Source of the DNA: Anthracocystis setariae
Taxonomy: Eukaryota > Basidiomycota > Ustilaginomycetes > Ustilaginales > Ustilaginaceae
Direction: 5' to 3'
Length of the DNA: 64,000 nucleotides
Assembly: GCA_928724745.1 (NCBI GenBank)
Contig: CAKMXJ010000042.1
Location: 186,001 to 250,000, forward strand
Positions 1 to 9,863 of this stretch are shown piece by piece. The notes beneath the pieces were generated by a model, which worked only from the letters and a program-made list of their open reading frames with translations, had not been told where the DNA came from and made no database searches. Every line of letters begins with the position of its first letter. The stretch's first letter is position 1. The translations under genes were made by a program, and so were the position numbers.

Positions 1-806
1 TAGGTAAACTTGATAGGACTTGGGGGAAGAGGTTGATGCCAACCATTCTCCTTGATCTCTCGTAGGAACGTCGAATCTGGTCCGCCGCGCTTGATGCTGA
101 CCAGCTGAATCTCGTCGTCATCGTCATCGTCATCGTCATCGTCGGCGTCGCTGTCGTCATCAACGACTTGCAGAGACTGCTTATGCTTGGGAGTGTTGCG
201 AAAGCTTGCTTCTTCTTGGTCGTCGTCGTCGTCGTCATGTTGGTCATTATCTTGGTTGGCGAGAAGACGACTGGTGGAGGCGCGTTGAGTGCGACTGGGT
301 GTTGCAAAAGCGCGTGAAGCGTTGGAGGGTGCGGGAGAGTGGGTGGCAGGGCAGGTGCGCGCAGGTGAAGGCGAGACAGGTTGGGTCGGGAGGGTAGCAA
401 GTGGCTGGGTGGATGCGGGTGGAGTATGCGTCAAGGCTTCTGACGAGCTTGGCGGAGTGGGCAGACCTCCCGGGGCATCGAGGATGGCTTTGGAACGACG
501 AGTGGACTCGAGTTGCCGGGTGTGTTGGTGCGAAAGCGGCTTGTTGAGCGATGCGATGGCAGAACGCTTGCGAGGGCTGGTTAGGATGTTGAGCTTGGCA
601 GTGTGATTGTGACTGGGCAGACCGATGGTCGGGTCTGGCAGATTGTAGAGAAAGCTGTTGGAGACGAGAGGAGAGGAGGGCGGTTCGGATGGCTGCATGG
701 ATATGGAAGCGTTGGCAGCGGCAGGGTAGGGAGACATGTTTTCGTCGTTGGTAGGGTTAGATCTAGCGTGTCGCCTGAAAGAGGTTGCTCTAGTTGGCGA
801 GAGCAT
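1..806 (-). CDS. Unrecognised S/T-P-rich acidic protein, cut by the left window edge (3' end missing)
   Basis: A minus-strand reading frame is open from an ATG at 806 (in-frame TGA just upstream at 815-813) to the edge of the window, giving at least 268 residues. It has no stop in the window, so the C-terminus lies outside. The N-terminal part is rich in Ser, Pro and Thr with several SP/TP sites (for example LTSPRKR, LPTPPS, RNTPKHK). A run of Asp encoded by a TCATCG-type repeat (about 111-148) precedes a more conserved-looking stretch containing IQLVSIKRGG and LREIKENGW. The abundance of TP/SP sites would suit a phosphorylated, perhaps nuclear, regulator, but this is inference. I do not recognise the family. 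A second in-frame ATG lies at 737. Confidence 0.7.
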   Translation of the reverse strand, partial: MLSPTRATSFRRHARSNPTNDENMSPYPAAANASISMQPSEPPSSPLVSNSFLYNLPDPTIGLPSHNHTAKLNILTSPRKRSAIASLNKPLSHQHTRQLESTRRSKAILDAPGGLPTPPSSSEALTHTPPASTQPLATLPTQPVSPSPARTCPATHSPAPSNASRAFATPSRTQRASTSRLLANQDNDQHDDDDDDQEEASFRNTPKHKQSLQVVDDDSDADDDDDDDDDDEIQLVSIKRGGPDSTFLREIKENGWHQPLPPSPIKFT

Positions 807-1200
807 GTCTTGTCAAGGTTGTGAAGGAAGAAAGGGAGAAGGAGGGCTGAGGCTCTTGTGTTTCGCTCGTTCGACGAAAGGGTCAAGGAGGCAGAGGCAG
901 AGGTAGAATGGATTGACGGACGGGAAAGTGTTGAGGATGCGCAAGTTGAATGAAATGAAGTCGACCGGAGCGCTACTGATGAAAGAGTGGCGGCGCGTCG
1001 ACCTGGAGCGATCGCTTCGATGTGGTACGAGATCGAGATGGGATTTTGACACTTGTTCGTTTGGCCTATGATGTGGAATGCGAATGGTCAAGAAGGTCGT
1101 AGTTCTGGAAACAAAGACTGACACCAGTAATGTGGTACAATATCATGATCTGAGCCCAACCGTCTGTGCCTTGTCGTACAAATTTGGTCTGCATACGCCT

Positions 1201-1234
<34 letters not shown>

Positions 1235-1932
1235 AGAAGCAGGCAGACGAGTGCGCTTTCCTGTCAGCTTTCAGCTTTGAATTTTCCCCTTTTGGCTTTC
1301 AAGGCTTTCCTTTTCCTTTTTATTTGAGAGCCAAAGCTAAATAAGCATTGAGTTGCGCACTGCATGACATACAGTAGCACAACCACACCTCTCCTCCTTC
1401 AACGCGAGACCCTGAATTTATGGTCGCGGAGTCATCACGTGCCAATTGTTTTGCGGGTAAAGTAATGTTAGAAAAGCATACGTTGACAATCTTGGTTTGA
1501 CAATGTTTCCATTCCCTGTCAGATCGACGCGATACACACCTATTCGTTATAGCTTTTTAAAAGTCACGTGCAGAAGTCAGATGAGTTCGGCCGAATTTGA
1601 CTTTTTTTTCGACATTGACTCTGATTCTGCCGTGTCCAGAAATGGCTCTGTCGACTGGCCACGAAAATGGCTCGGCAAAGGAAGAATAGCCTGTCGCCCA
1701 GCTGCAAGAGCCAACGGCCAACGGGCCAAGCCCAAAGCCAACGCCTACAAACAGCGGCTACACAGCCAGCAGAGCCAGAGAAGCACCACACTTTGGCTCG
1801 AGGCGACGAGTGCGAAACTGCGTCTTGGCTGGGTAAATTAGTGTCAGAGCAACGACAGACCGGGATCTGTCAAGACAGTCCAGTGCGCGCTCCTCACCAC
1901 CTTCTTGCTTCTCACCATCAAGACTATCCAAA
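807..1932. other. Intergenic region upstream of eS26 and the left-edge gene
   Basis: Divergent spacer between the minus-strand left-edge gene and eS26. No convincing gene was seen on either strand. It contains a GCA microsatellite at 1201-1229. It should hold both promoters; no clear TATA box was identified. Confidence 0.6.
1201..1229. repeat. (GCA)9 microsatellite
   Basis: Nine uninterrupted GCA units followed by GCG. The tract lies outside any supported gene. Confidence 0.9.
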
Positions 1933-3255
1933 ATGACCAAGAAGAGACGATCCGGCGGGTAAGTTATCAGCACCACTAAAACAATGCATCAGCATTACAA
2001 TCGCACCTATGCCATACGACGAAACAAGCAAGCCTTGCCAGAACATAGACACCTTCCAGCACCACCAATCGCCAACCCATTACAACTATCACAATCCATA
2101 TCAACTCCAGGTCATATCATACAGTGTACCCAACCATCGTCAGCACGGTCAGGACCAGCATCACGAGCGCAGCGCATCACAAAAGATTGCACAGAGTCAC
2201 GCCATCAGACCACTACATCCAGCCCGTTCGATCAATTCTACTGGGATACTTGCCTTGGCACGATATGGCACGAGTTTGTATCTGCATCGACGTTTCGCAA
2301 GCATCAGCAACATGCATTGCAAGCTTTGATGAAGAGAGCGCCCCCAACATTGGTCAGGCGCAGACAAGTCCGAAACAGCGATCTTGACAATCTCGCCAAA
2401 GCGGCGCTCTCAATTACTCGACCTTTATACTCGTATCGGCAGCCATCTTCCTAGCCTGACTAGATCTGGTCTCGTATTGTCGCTGCAAAGATCACAACAC
2501 AGTCTGCCCTCGATCTTTCATTCTTTAATAATGGATTCTTTCGCCAATCACCTTGGCTTTGCCTTTCAACTCGCTCCGACCTGATTTCCTCCATCATTCC
2601 TGTTCTTCATCGGCGAACCCAGCATTCACGGTCCAGCTCTTCTTGTTTGGTCTCGCATCCATTTCAACTCACACTCCAATACCAGTTCTAGCTCGCGCCT
2701 TGTTTCGAGATACAACCACCTTGCTCACACGACTCACACCGACACTTTATCATCCTTGTCCACCACACTCGATCCGCTTGTTTCCTCCTCGGCTCGGTGC
2801 ATCAGATTGTCATGCTTGTCTCCTTCCCGCACACCAACTTGCACTCGCTCAGATTTCACTTACACTTCTCAATCACACCCTATCTTCTCTCTCTCTCGAT
2901 TGACACTCACAGCCGCAACAAGTCTGGCCGAGGCCACGTTACTTTCGTGCGCTGCTCCAACTGCGCCCGTGCCGTCCCCAAGGACAAGGCCATCAAGCGA
3001 TTCACTGTTCGCAACATTGTCGAGGCCGCTGCCATCCGTGATCTGTCCGAGGCTTCGGTTTACCAGGAGTACGCCCTGCCCAAGCTCTACATCAAGGTCG
3101 TCTACTGTGTCTCGTGCGCCATCCACGCTCACATTGTCCGTGTTCGTTCGCGTGAGGGCCGTCGCAACCGTCTTCCCCCTCCTCGTGTTCGCTACAACAA
3201 GGACGGCAAGAAGATCAACCCCGCCGTCGCCCAGCTCCAGGCTAACCGTGCCTAA
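1933..3255 (+). CDS. RPS26: 40S ribosomal protein eS26 (two exons, long first intron)
   Basis: Small-subunit ribosomal protein of the mRNA exit channel. Exon 1 is 1933-1958 (MTKKRRSG plus two bases of a Gly codon). The intron is 1959-2912, starting GTAAGT and ending CACAG. Exon 2 is 2913-3255. The join restores Gly-Arg-Asn-Lys in frame and gives 122 residues, close to the usual 115-119. The four zinc-binding cysteines are present at C23/C26 (RCSNC) and C74/C77 (YCVSC), as is the family core [10 protein letters not shown]. The frame of exon 2 stays open upstream into the intron, so an intronless call would give a wrong N-terminus. The 954-base intron after codon 8 is very long for this genome. 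It converges on CFT1. Confidence 0.96.
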
Positions 3256-3702
3256 GCTTTCTTCCCCGCAAACAACATGTACATTTCATCTCGATGCTTG
3301 TCTCCTCCCCATAACCTCGACTCATCCCCATCCAGGCTGAGCAGAGAGTGGAACAGGCTATAAAAAGTTCATAGCATCGATTGCTTTCGCTTGCTTTGGA
3401 TATGCACACACACACACACACACACACATCCAAAAATGCTCATCTTCCTAAAACACATGTCGTTGCATGATGAGTCTGTGCCCCAAGATTGCGTTGAAGC
3501 GGTCGACATTGGAGCAAGTGCTCACACAGTGTCGATCTCGATAAGAGATTCGCCCTCCATGGCCTCACTTGGAGAACATCGCCGTTCAATCCGCTCGAAT
3601 GGGGCAGTCTGAATCGCTGCACTCGCTTTTCCTCCCACTTGATCGTTGAACGCTTCATTGCATACGAGCTTGAGTGCATGTCTCGTCTTACCATTAACCT
3701 CG
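3256..3702. other. Convergent 3' spacer between eS26 and CFT1
   Basis: Both flanking genes end here. It contains a (CA)12 tract at about 3405-3428. No further gene was seen. Confidence 0.6.
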
Positions 3703-6700
3703 TTACACTTGATCGAATCCAAGCCTGAGTCGCAGAAGATCTTTGAGTACCAACTGCACTCGTTTTTCATCCGACTTGATCCTCAACGCCTCTTGCTGTG
3801 CAAAGTCCAACTCGTCGTCATCATCATTCTTGTCGTCCTTCTCCTTCTCCTTCTCCTCATCTTCCGCCTCCCGCTTCCTCTTCCCATTACTCTTATCAGC
3901 CTTAACAACATCCAACCCATCCCACATTCCCCTGAGCGTCTTTACAACCTCGAGCATCTTGGGCCTAGACAAACCCAAGAACGTGTCCAACAACCTTGCG
4001 TCCAGGATCCCCTTGTTGAGCGAGCGCGAGACAAAGTCATTTCTAACCGCCCTAAACGCTCTCGGATTCAGCGCGGCCACATGCTGGACACTTCTAACCA
4101 ACTGACCCTGCAACACATGTAGTCGTTTTGCCACTTTTTCATCCGTCGCCGAAAGCGACTCCACCGCTCCCGAGGTCTTGGCCAACAACAATCGATTCCT
4201 CCCCTCCTCCCTCCCGCGCAATTCGGAATCGGACAACCATCTGCCTCTACAAACCGTTGCCGCCACCGCTTCGGACGCAGTCTGAAACTCGCTCCTCAAC
4301 AAAAGTCTCTGACCCCCCAACGACGTCGAGACATGAGGCGCATACTCGTACAATCGTATCACCCCCTTGCCACTGCCAAACCCTTTGAACCCACCCAAAG
4401 CATCGCCACTCGTCGACACCAACGACAGACGCTCGTTATACACCAGATACTCGCCCAGCGTCGCATTCTGCTCGTGAATATCCCGACCGAGCGACACAAA
4501 CTTGTACGGTTCCTCCTGGAACGCCAGGAACCAAAGCGAGCGTTTGGCATCCGTGAGCAGCACGAGGTTCTTAATCACGCGGATCGAGGTGATGTAGAAG
4601 GGACAGTCGAGAAACGCGACCGAGATCAACCATTCCTCCTTCTCGAATGCGCGCACGTACAGTTTCTGACCACACGTACTCACCAGCAACCCATTCAGAT
4701 CGGCAATAGCCGTCACGGGCGCCCTGGAATCATCACGACAAACCAACTTCAGCCGATAATCGCGCCCTACCTGGAACCTGGACGAAACCACCTCGATCAC
4801 CTCGAACAGATATACCGACCCCTTGGCGGTGCGATCCTCACCGTGAAACGTCGTCGTCCCAGCCGCGATGAGCTGCTTGACCCCGCTCTCGCTGCTCGGT
4901 GCATCGAGCGTGACCACCTCGAGCGCACTGACGGTTTCGTTCGCTTCGAACTCATACCCATCGATCGGCGTGGCTATGTCTTGGTGGATGAACAGTTCCA
5001 GTGCACCGCGACGACCCATGGACGGATGCGAGTCTTGGTTGTGCAAGTCGTCTTCGGTGCCGGTGACGATGGGCTCGCCGTCGTCGTCGAAGAGGACGAA
5101 GCGGTTCGACTGGATCGAAGCGGCGATCACGGTGCATGTGGGTGTGTGCGATACAACGCGCGTATACTCGCGCCCCGTGCGAACCACACTTGACATCCAC
5201 GTAGTCGACGAAAACAGTCCCGACGGGCAACGCCCGAGAAACAAGGTACCGGAACGGTCCAAATACGCGTACTCCGCCTCGAGCTCGGATGACGTGCAGG
5301 CGGGAATCGAGGAGAGCGATGAGATGTCACCTGCAGCCCAGTCGAGCAGTCTATACCCGCCTTGGGCAGTCCAGCACAGCACACTGGCTGAAGCCTCCCT
5401 CCCACCGCCGAACACCGCCACCGCATTCCCACCATCCCACTGCCCTTGCCGCCCATCGCGATCAACAGCAAGCGACAATACTTCCAACTGCAGCTTAGTC
5501 CAACGCCAAGAATCATCAGTCGACCTCGTGCCACCTGCCGGCGCGGCCAGCAACTGCACCAGACACTTGTTGAACGCCAACCCTTGCGCAACCTCCTCCC
5601 TCCCTGCCTTGCCTCGCCTCGCCTCGACTTCTTCAGTCGTCGGCCAAATATTGGCCGTGTACAGTGTCAGCAAGTTGTCCTGAGTCAGCGAGACGATGGA
5701 AAGCATATCGCCAATGTGACACGCAACCACCGCACCCGTGGTGGCCGATTGACCTTGCAGCAGCTCGTAGTGACGATCGGATTCGTAGCGCAGTCGTTGC
5801 GGTTGCCCATTGAGACAATGGTTCTGCCAAACCAGATGCAGATCCGGTAGGGTGTAGATGCGCACAACACCGGCATGGTCGTACGTGAAGAGGTAGGCTC
5901 GGGGGAGGTCGATCGATGTGACGCTTGTGCGGTTGGCGTTCAAAGCGGCGGGAGCGTCGAGATCGTCCTCGCCATAATCGACCTCTTCGTCATCATCGTC
6001 GTCATTGGAAAGCGAACTCGACTTGGTCTGCCCAGCTTGGCTCTGCACCTTGGCCGGGATCACTTGGTGCATCACCTTGAATGTATCCCGAAACACATTC
6101 GCGCAGATAAACCGAACATCTTCCTGTTGCGACAACAGCTCGAGCTTGACCCATTGCCGTTGCACAAAGTCGAAATGGAAGAGGTTCATGCGTCCATCAG
6201 CAGCGACAAGTACGACGTACTCGTTGGCGTCGATACTGGCGTGAACAATTTTCCCTTGCTTGGCGTCTGAGGCCGAAATTAGCTCGATTTGGTGTACGAG
6301 CTCGAGTGTGTCGACCGATAACGCCTGGAGCGCATCGTGTGTGACGCGGGCAATGACGTCTCCGCCGACCAGTCCGCCTGCAGAGATAGTCGAGCCAGAG
6401 AGCGGGACGGTGTTGGTCCACGTCGCTTGCTGGTGCAGCGATGTTGGTGTGGAAACCTCACCCGTGCTCGTGAACGCGACCGAAGAATTAGTCTGAGAGT
6501 TGGACGCGATCATGTGGATTCCTCCTTTCGCATCCCTGGCGACGACAAACACTCTGTCAAAGGTCGACACATCCTCCTCTCCTCCGGCAGGGACGAGTCG
6601 TGTACGGTCCTGAGGAACAAAGCGCGGATCAAGATAGATCAACCCAGACTGATTGCCCGAGCCACACGCACCAACCAGACCGTATCGCTTGGAAGATCCA

Positions 6701-8412
6701 GGCTGGTCTGCAGGCAGCTTGCGTCTGGAAATGCTATGCAATCCGCCGTGGGAGCGAATCTCGTCCAGTTTGCGCACCGTGAGCACAGTCTTATCCTTGC
6801 CCACCCCCCTCGCCTTCGCAGCGCCAGCGGCAGCGTCCGAGGTAGCATACAGATCGTCATCGTAATCGAGATCCATGTGGTTGCCATCCGCATCCGTGCT
6901 CACCGGCTCTTGCTTGATAGCCTCCGCCTTTTCTTGCTCCGACAGAGGCTTTTTGACCGACAAGAGGTCATACAGCACCGAGTCTCCAGCCATGGACGCG
7001 CTGAACAGGTAACCGCCACTTGCCAGCGCGTCTTTCTTGGAGCTTGACTTTGGGGTGGCAGCCGGCGGTGCGATGGCGAGACACGATGGCGGAGGTCCGG
7101 TTGCGGGGACGAGTTGTTGGGACATCGGAAACGACTGCTCCATGCGCTCCAGTCGGATCCCCTCGACACTTCTGCCGTCCAGTTGGCAGCGGAATCGGTA
7201 CACGTCACCGTTGACGAGTGTCAGCACACCCTCTGTCTCGGCGGTGAAGGCAAGTTGAGAGCCTTGCAAGTCTGCGACGCCGGGCACTTCGAGGACGGCC
7301 TCGGCCTCGATGGCAGAAATGGTCTTGAACCAGTTGTTGATCGCCGTGACGACCACGCGACCGCTCTGGTCGACGTGCAAGATGCACGACATGCAGACCA
7401 CGAGCACGCCTCCAAGCGTTTGTGGGCATGGGAGCATGTAGAGGCAGTCGTAGGGAAGCGGTGAGCTAGTGGTGACGACAGGATGCGCCGAGCGGACGGT
7501 ACCATCGTCGATAGCATCGGCCGAGGAGCCGAGCGTTGTGCCATCGAGGGATGCGGACAGGTCGAGTGTGAACAGGTAGACCGAAAAAGTGTCTTTTCGT
7601 TCGGCCAACAGACCAGTCCAGGTCGGTGAGTGGGAGAAGAGCACAGCGACTGTCGGCTTTTGGAAACCGGGCAGAAAGCAAAAGTCCTTGAGGTTGCGAA
7701 TCTTGGGATCCACTTCGCGCATGGTAAGCACAAAGGAAGGCGAGTATGGCAGACTCTCCATCTCGACTGCCGCAGCCATGGTGGCCGCATCTGCCTTATC
7801 TCTGCCCAGATCGAATCCGAGGTCGTCGTCAAAGTCAAAATCGGCTGCGTCACGGTAGAAGGGCAGGATGGCAAGTGCGTCGTGTGGAAGCAGCAGTGCA
7901 GCGCATCTCGAGAGAGGGTCGACGTTGAGATTAGGCTGAAAGAGGTTTGGCGTACCGTTGAGAAGCTGTGGCGCACGCTCATAGGTGTGGATAGAGACAG
8001 TCTCGAGATCGTCGGTGGCGTCGTTCCACTCTAGCAACGCAAGCTTAGCGTCAGAGAACGAGACAAGCAGGCGGTCTCGACCATCCTTATCGCTCGCTAG
8101 CGTCTCTACTCGCTGCAGCCCGGTCACGGTGCCGAACAGATTGTGTTTTCGAGTGACGACAAGCTTGTGTTGAGTCTCGCTGCTGCGGCTGCTACCGGTG
8201 CCGAACACGTCCTTTGAGGCTGGGCGCTCGTAAACGTCGTAAATGGTGAGAAGGTCATCGCGTGCAGTCACGAGTTGGGTGCGTAGGTTGCCCCGATGTT
8301 GATAAAGTTGCTGCTTGTTTGAGGGTGCAGGGCTGTGAAAGTGAAGCTTGAGAAAGATGGCGTGGGTGCATCCGCCAGGAGCGATCTCCTGCTGATGGTA
8401 GCCACTCGCCAT
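3703..8412 (-). CDS. CFT1: Cleavage and polyadenylation specificity factor subunit CFT1 (CPSF160)
   Basis: Large beta-propeller scaffold of the nuclear pre-mRNA 3'-end cleavage/polyadenylation complex. A single exon encodes 1569 residues from the ATG at 8412 (MASGYHQQE); a longer reading from an upstream TTG is not needed. The N-terminus (LRTQLVTARDDLLTIYDVY) and the repeated propeller strands fit the CPSF160/DDB1 family. The C-terminal CPSF_A region spans about residues 1165-1530, including VYLFEVIEV, VRAFEKEEWL and the LALL/LDARLLDTFLGL-like end segments. Acidic low-complexity inserts (around YDDDLY and NDDDDDEEVDYGEDD) and a Lys/Glu-rich insert near the C-terminus (KRKREAEDEEKEKEK) make it longer than yeast Cft1 (1357) or human CPSF1 (1443). 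Its upstream region was split by the retrotransposon insertion 270 bp away. Confidence 0.95.
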   Translation of the reverse strand: MASGYHQQEIAPGGCTHAIFLKLHFHSPAPSNKQQLYQHRGNLRTQLVTARDDLLTIYDVYERPASKDVFGTGSSRSSETQHKLVVTRKHNLFGTVTGLQRVETLASDKDGRDRLLVSFSDAKLALLEWNDATDDLETVSIHTYERAPQLLNGTPNLFQPNLNVDPLSRCAALLLPHDALAILPFYRDAADFDFDDDLGFDLGRDKADAATMAAAVEMESLPYSPSFVLTMREVDPKIRNLKDFCFLPGFQKPTVAVLFSHSPTWTGLLAERKDTFSVYLFTLDLSASLDGTTLGSSADAIDDGTVRSAHPVVTTSSPLPYDCLYMLPCPQTLGGVLVVCMSCILHVDQSGRVVVTAINNWFKTISAIEAEAVLEVPGVADLQGSQLAFTAETEGVLTLVNGDVYRFRCQLDGRSVEGIRLERMEQSFPMSQQLVPATGPPPSCLAIAPPAATPKSSSKKDALASGGYLFSASMAGDSVLYDLLSVKKPLSEQEKAEAIKQEPVSTDADGNHMDLDYDDDLYATSDAAAGAAKARGVGKDKTVLTVRKLDEIRSHGGLHSISRRKLPADQPGSSKRYGLVGACGSGNQSGLIYLDPRFVPQDRTRLVPAGGEEDVSTFDRVFVVARDAKGGIHMIASNSQTNSSVAFTSTGEVSTPTSLHQQATWTNTVPLSGSTISAGGLVGGDVIARVTHDALQALSVDTLELVHQIELISASDAKQGKIVHASIDANEYVVLVAADGRMNLFHFDFVQRQWVKLELLSQQEDVRFICANVFRDTFKVMHQVIPAKVQSQAGQTKSSSLSNDDDDDEEVDYGEDDLDAPAALNANRTSVTSIDLPRAYLFTYDHAGVVRIYTLPDLHLVWQNHCLNGQPQRLRYESDRHYELLQGQSATTGAVVACHIGDMLSIVSLTQDNLLTLYTANIWPTTEEVEARRGKAGREEVAQGLAFNKCLVQLLAAPAGGTRSTDDSWRWTKLQLEVLSLAVDRDGRQGQWDGGNAVAVFGGGREASASVLCWTAQGGYRLLDWAAGDISSLSSIPACTSSELEAEYAYLDRSGTLFLGRCPSGLFSSTTWMSSVVRTGREYTRVVSHTPTCTVIAASIQSNRFVLFDDDGEPIVTGTEDDLHNQDSHPSMGRRGALELFIHQDIATPIDGYEFEANETVSALEVVTLDAPSSESGVKQLIAAGTTTFHGEDRTAKGSVYLFEVIEVVSSRFQVGRDYRLKLVCRDDSRAPVTAIADLNGLLVSTCGQKLYVRAFEKEEWLISVAFLDCPFYITSIRVIKNLVLLTDAKRSLWFLAFQEEPYKFVSLGRDIHEQNATLGEYLVYNERLSLVSTSGDALGGFKGFGSGKGVIRLYEYAPHVSTSLGGQRLLLRSEFQTASEAVAATVCRGRWLSDSELRGREEGRNRLLLAKTSGAVESLSATDEKVAKRLHVLQGQLVRSVQHVAALNPRAFRAVRNDFVSRSLNKGILDARLLDTFLGLSRPKMLEVVKTLRGMWDGLDVVKADKSNGKRKREAEDEEKEKEKDDKNDDDDELDFAQQEALRIKSDEKRVQLVLKDLLRLRLGFDQV

Positions 8413-8676
8413 GTTGAAGGGGTCCGTCGACAGGCAAGCTCTCAAGCGCCCTATGCACTTGCTAGGCTCGCCTTACCTTGACGACTTGATCCAAAGCAAA
8501 GCAAAAAAATGCTTTTCGAATGCGAGATGGACCCTTACCACGGCGGGTATAATATGGTCATGCAAAGGTAGTGTGATGCTGGAAGATCTGTCAAACCGAG
8601 CTGAGCTTCGAGAGCAGCAGCAAAAGCGCACGACCGTTCTCGGCTGTCAGACAGCGAGACTTCCGACTTCCGAGAC

Positions 8677-8681
8677 CAGTC
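8677..8681. repeat. Left target-site duplication (CAGTC)
   Basis: CAGTC directly precedes the left LTR and recurs at 15056-15060 directly after the right LTR. Five base pairs is the normal Ty1/copia duplication length. Confidence 0.95.
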
Positions 8682-8913
8682 TGTGAAAAATAAATGAGAA
8701 ACTAACTGGAATTTCGGTTGCCAAAATGCGCGAATCTAGCCAACTTATATACAGATCTGAGGTTGCGACGTCTGTGCTGTAGCATATCGCATATCGTAGT
8801 GAAGTCGCTGATGCATACCGCATATCGCATATCGAAAGTGTGGATCGGGGAAACTATCGCGAACTAACATATTTTGTGGGTTTTATTCTTTTGACTCGAA
8901 ACAATTCTTAACA
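8682..8913 (-). repeat. 3' LTR (left copy), 232 bp
   Basis: Identical by eye to 14824-15055. On the element's sense strand it begins TGTTAAGAATTG and ends TTTTTCACA. It contains four copies of GCATATC in two pairs (about 8783-8797 and 8820-8834). Confidence 0.95.
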
Positions 8914-8923
8914 CTCCCCCTTC
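8914..8923 (-). other. Polypurine tract of the retrotransposon
   Basis: On the minus strand GAAGGGGGAG lies immediately before the 3' LTR, the expected position for priming plus-strand DNA synthesis. Confidence 0.85.
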
Positions 8924-9029
8924 GAGGCAAGAGTGTTGCGACATCGATATGATCGCTTGAAACTTGAGTGGCGGACTTCGTAGCAGGGGAAGGATTCTAG
9001 GAACGGAATTTGAAACTGTCTTTTTATAC

Positions 9030-9863
9030 TTATTCTTCATTGTCGCTGGTGTCTGAGAACGCTCTCGGATTCTCCATGCATCGCGTGACTACGACTTCGG
9101 GGTCATGCTCGCGCTCCAAGTCTTCGTCGTCCAGGGGCTCGCAGAGATCGTATCTAGCGAGGAAATCGAAGTATTCCCCGAGCATTTCGTTATTTCCCTC
9201 GAACCAATGTACGCTTAGCTGTTGGATTAGTAGTCGGAGTTGATAGTCGAAGCCAATGTATTCATCGAGCATCTGCATTGTCCTTTCTCCAGTGGTTCGG
9301 AGATTCTCGATGGTAGCGTTGAGAGCAGTGTCTTCGGCGCGTAACGTTCGCATAGTTGATTCGAAGTCGTTTCTTGCCGCCCGAAGTTCTCCCTGACGGC
9401 GAGCCTTGTCGAGTTGGGTTCTTCGTGAGTTGAGGGAACGGACATTGGTGTCTAGGGAGCAGGGTCTCTTCTTCTTGTAACAACGAAAACACTTAGTGCT
9501 ACGACTTCCCCGCTTGACAACCTTTGCTGGGTGCTGACATCGGTGCCCTCCTACTCTACAGGTTTGGCACTTTTCTTCAGGGTCCTGCCCTCCGTCATTC
9601 CCATCCTCAGCCTCCGGCTCCAACTCGACTTCCTCCTCCTCTTCTTCGCCGCCCTCGTTGTCCCCCTCCTGACCATCGTCCGAGTCCTCCTCCCCATTGT
9701 CCGCGACGTCGGACCCTCCTTCTTCGCTACCTTCACCGTCATCGCACACCATTTCCATCATGCGCCTCTGGATCACCGAACTGGTAGCGCTCCCATCAGA
9801 GTCGCTGCCGTCGTTGCTGCTGTCGCTTTCAAAGCGAATGTGAGTAGGGCGAACAGTCGCCAT
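9030..9863 (-). CDS. Accessory retrotransposon protein: acidic region, two CX2CX6C clusters, coiled-coil-like tail
   Basis: An intact 277-residue frame lies between the pol stop and the 3' LTR, on the same strand as gag-pol, from ATG 9863. Residues about 15-97 are Asp/Glu/Ser/Gly-rich and strongly acidic. Then come CQTCRVGGHRC, a 15-residue basic spacer and CFRCYKKKRPC, that is two CX2CX6C units. This resembles a fungal Zn2Cys6 binuclear cluster, whose spacer is usually 5-12 residues, and similar cysteine-rich proteins of basidiomycetes. A helical, charged segment with heptad-like spacing follows (about 145-220). The acidic tail ends SDTSDNEE. The function is unknown; a DNA- or nucleic-acid-binding accessory or regulatory role is inference. 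It is not related to Gag, Pol or an envelope by sequence (no signal peptide or membrane segment). Confidence 0.8.
   Translation of the reverse strand: MATVRPTHIRFESDSSNDGSDSDGSATSSVIQRRMMEMVCDDGEGSEEGGSDVADNGEEDSDDGQEGDNEGGEEEEEEVELEPEAEDGNDGGQDPEEKCQTCRVGGHRCQHPAKVVKRGSRSTKCFRCYKKKRPCSLDTNVRSLNSRRTQLDKARRQGELRAARNDFESTMRTLRAEDTALNATIENLRTTGERTMQMLDEYIGFDYQLRLLIQQLSVHWFEGNNEMLGEYFDFLARYDLCEPLDDEDLEREHDPEVVVTRCMENPRAFSDTSDNEE

Noticed and set aside
1984..2454. Frames of 60-156 codons inside the eS26 intron
   Set aside because: They lie wholly within the intron required to join the conserved eS26 exons and have no domain-like sequence.
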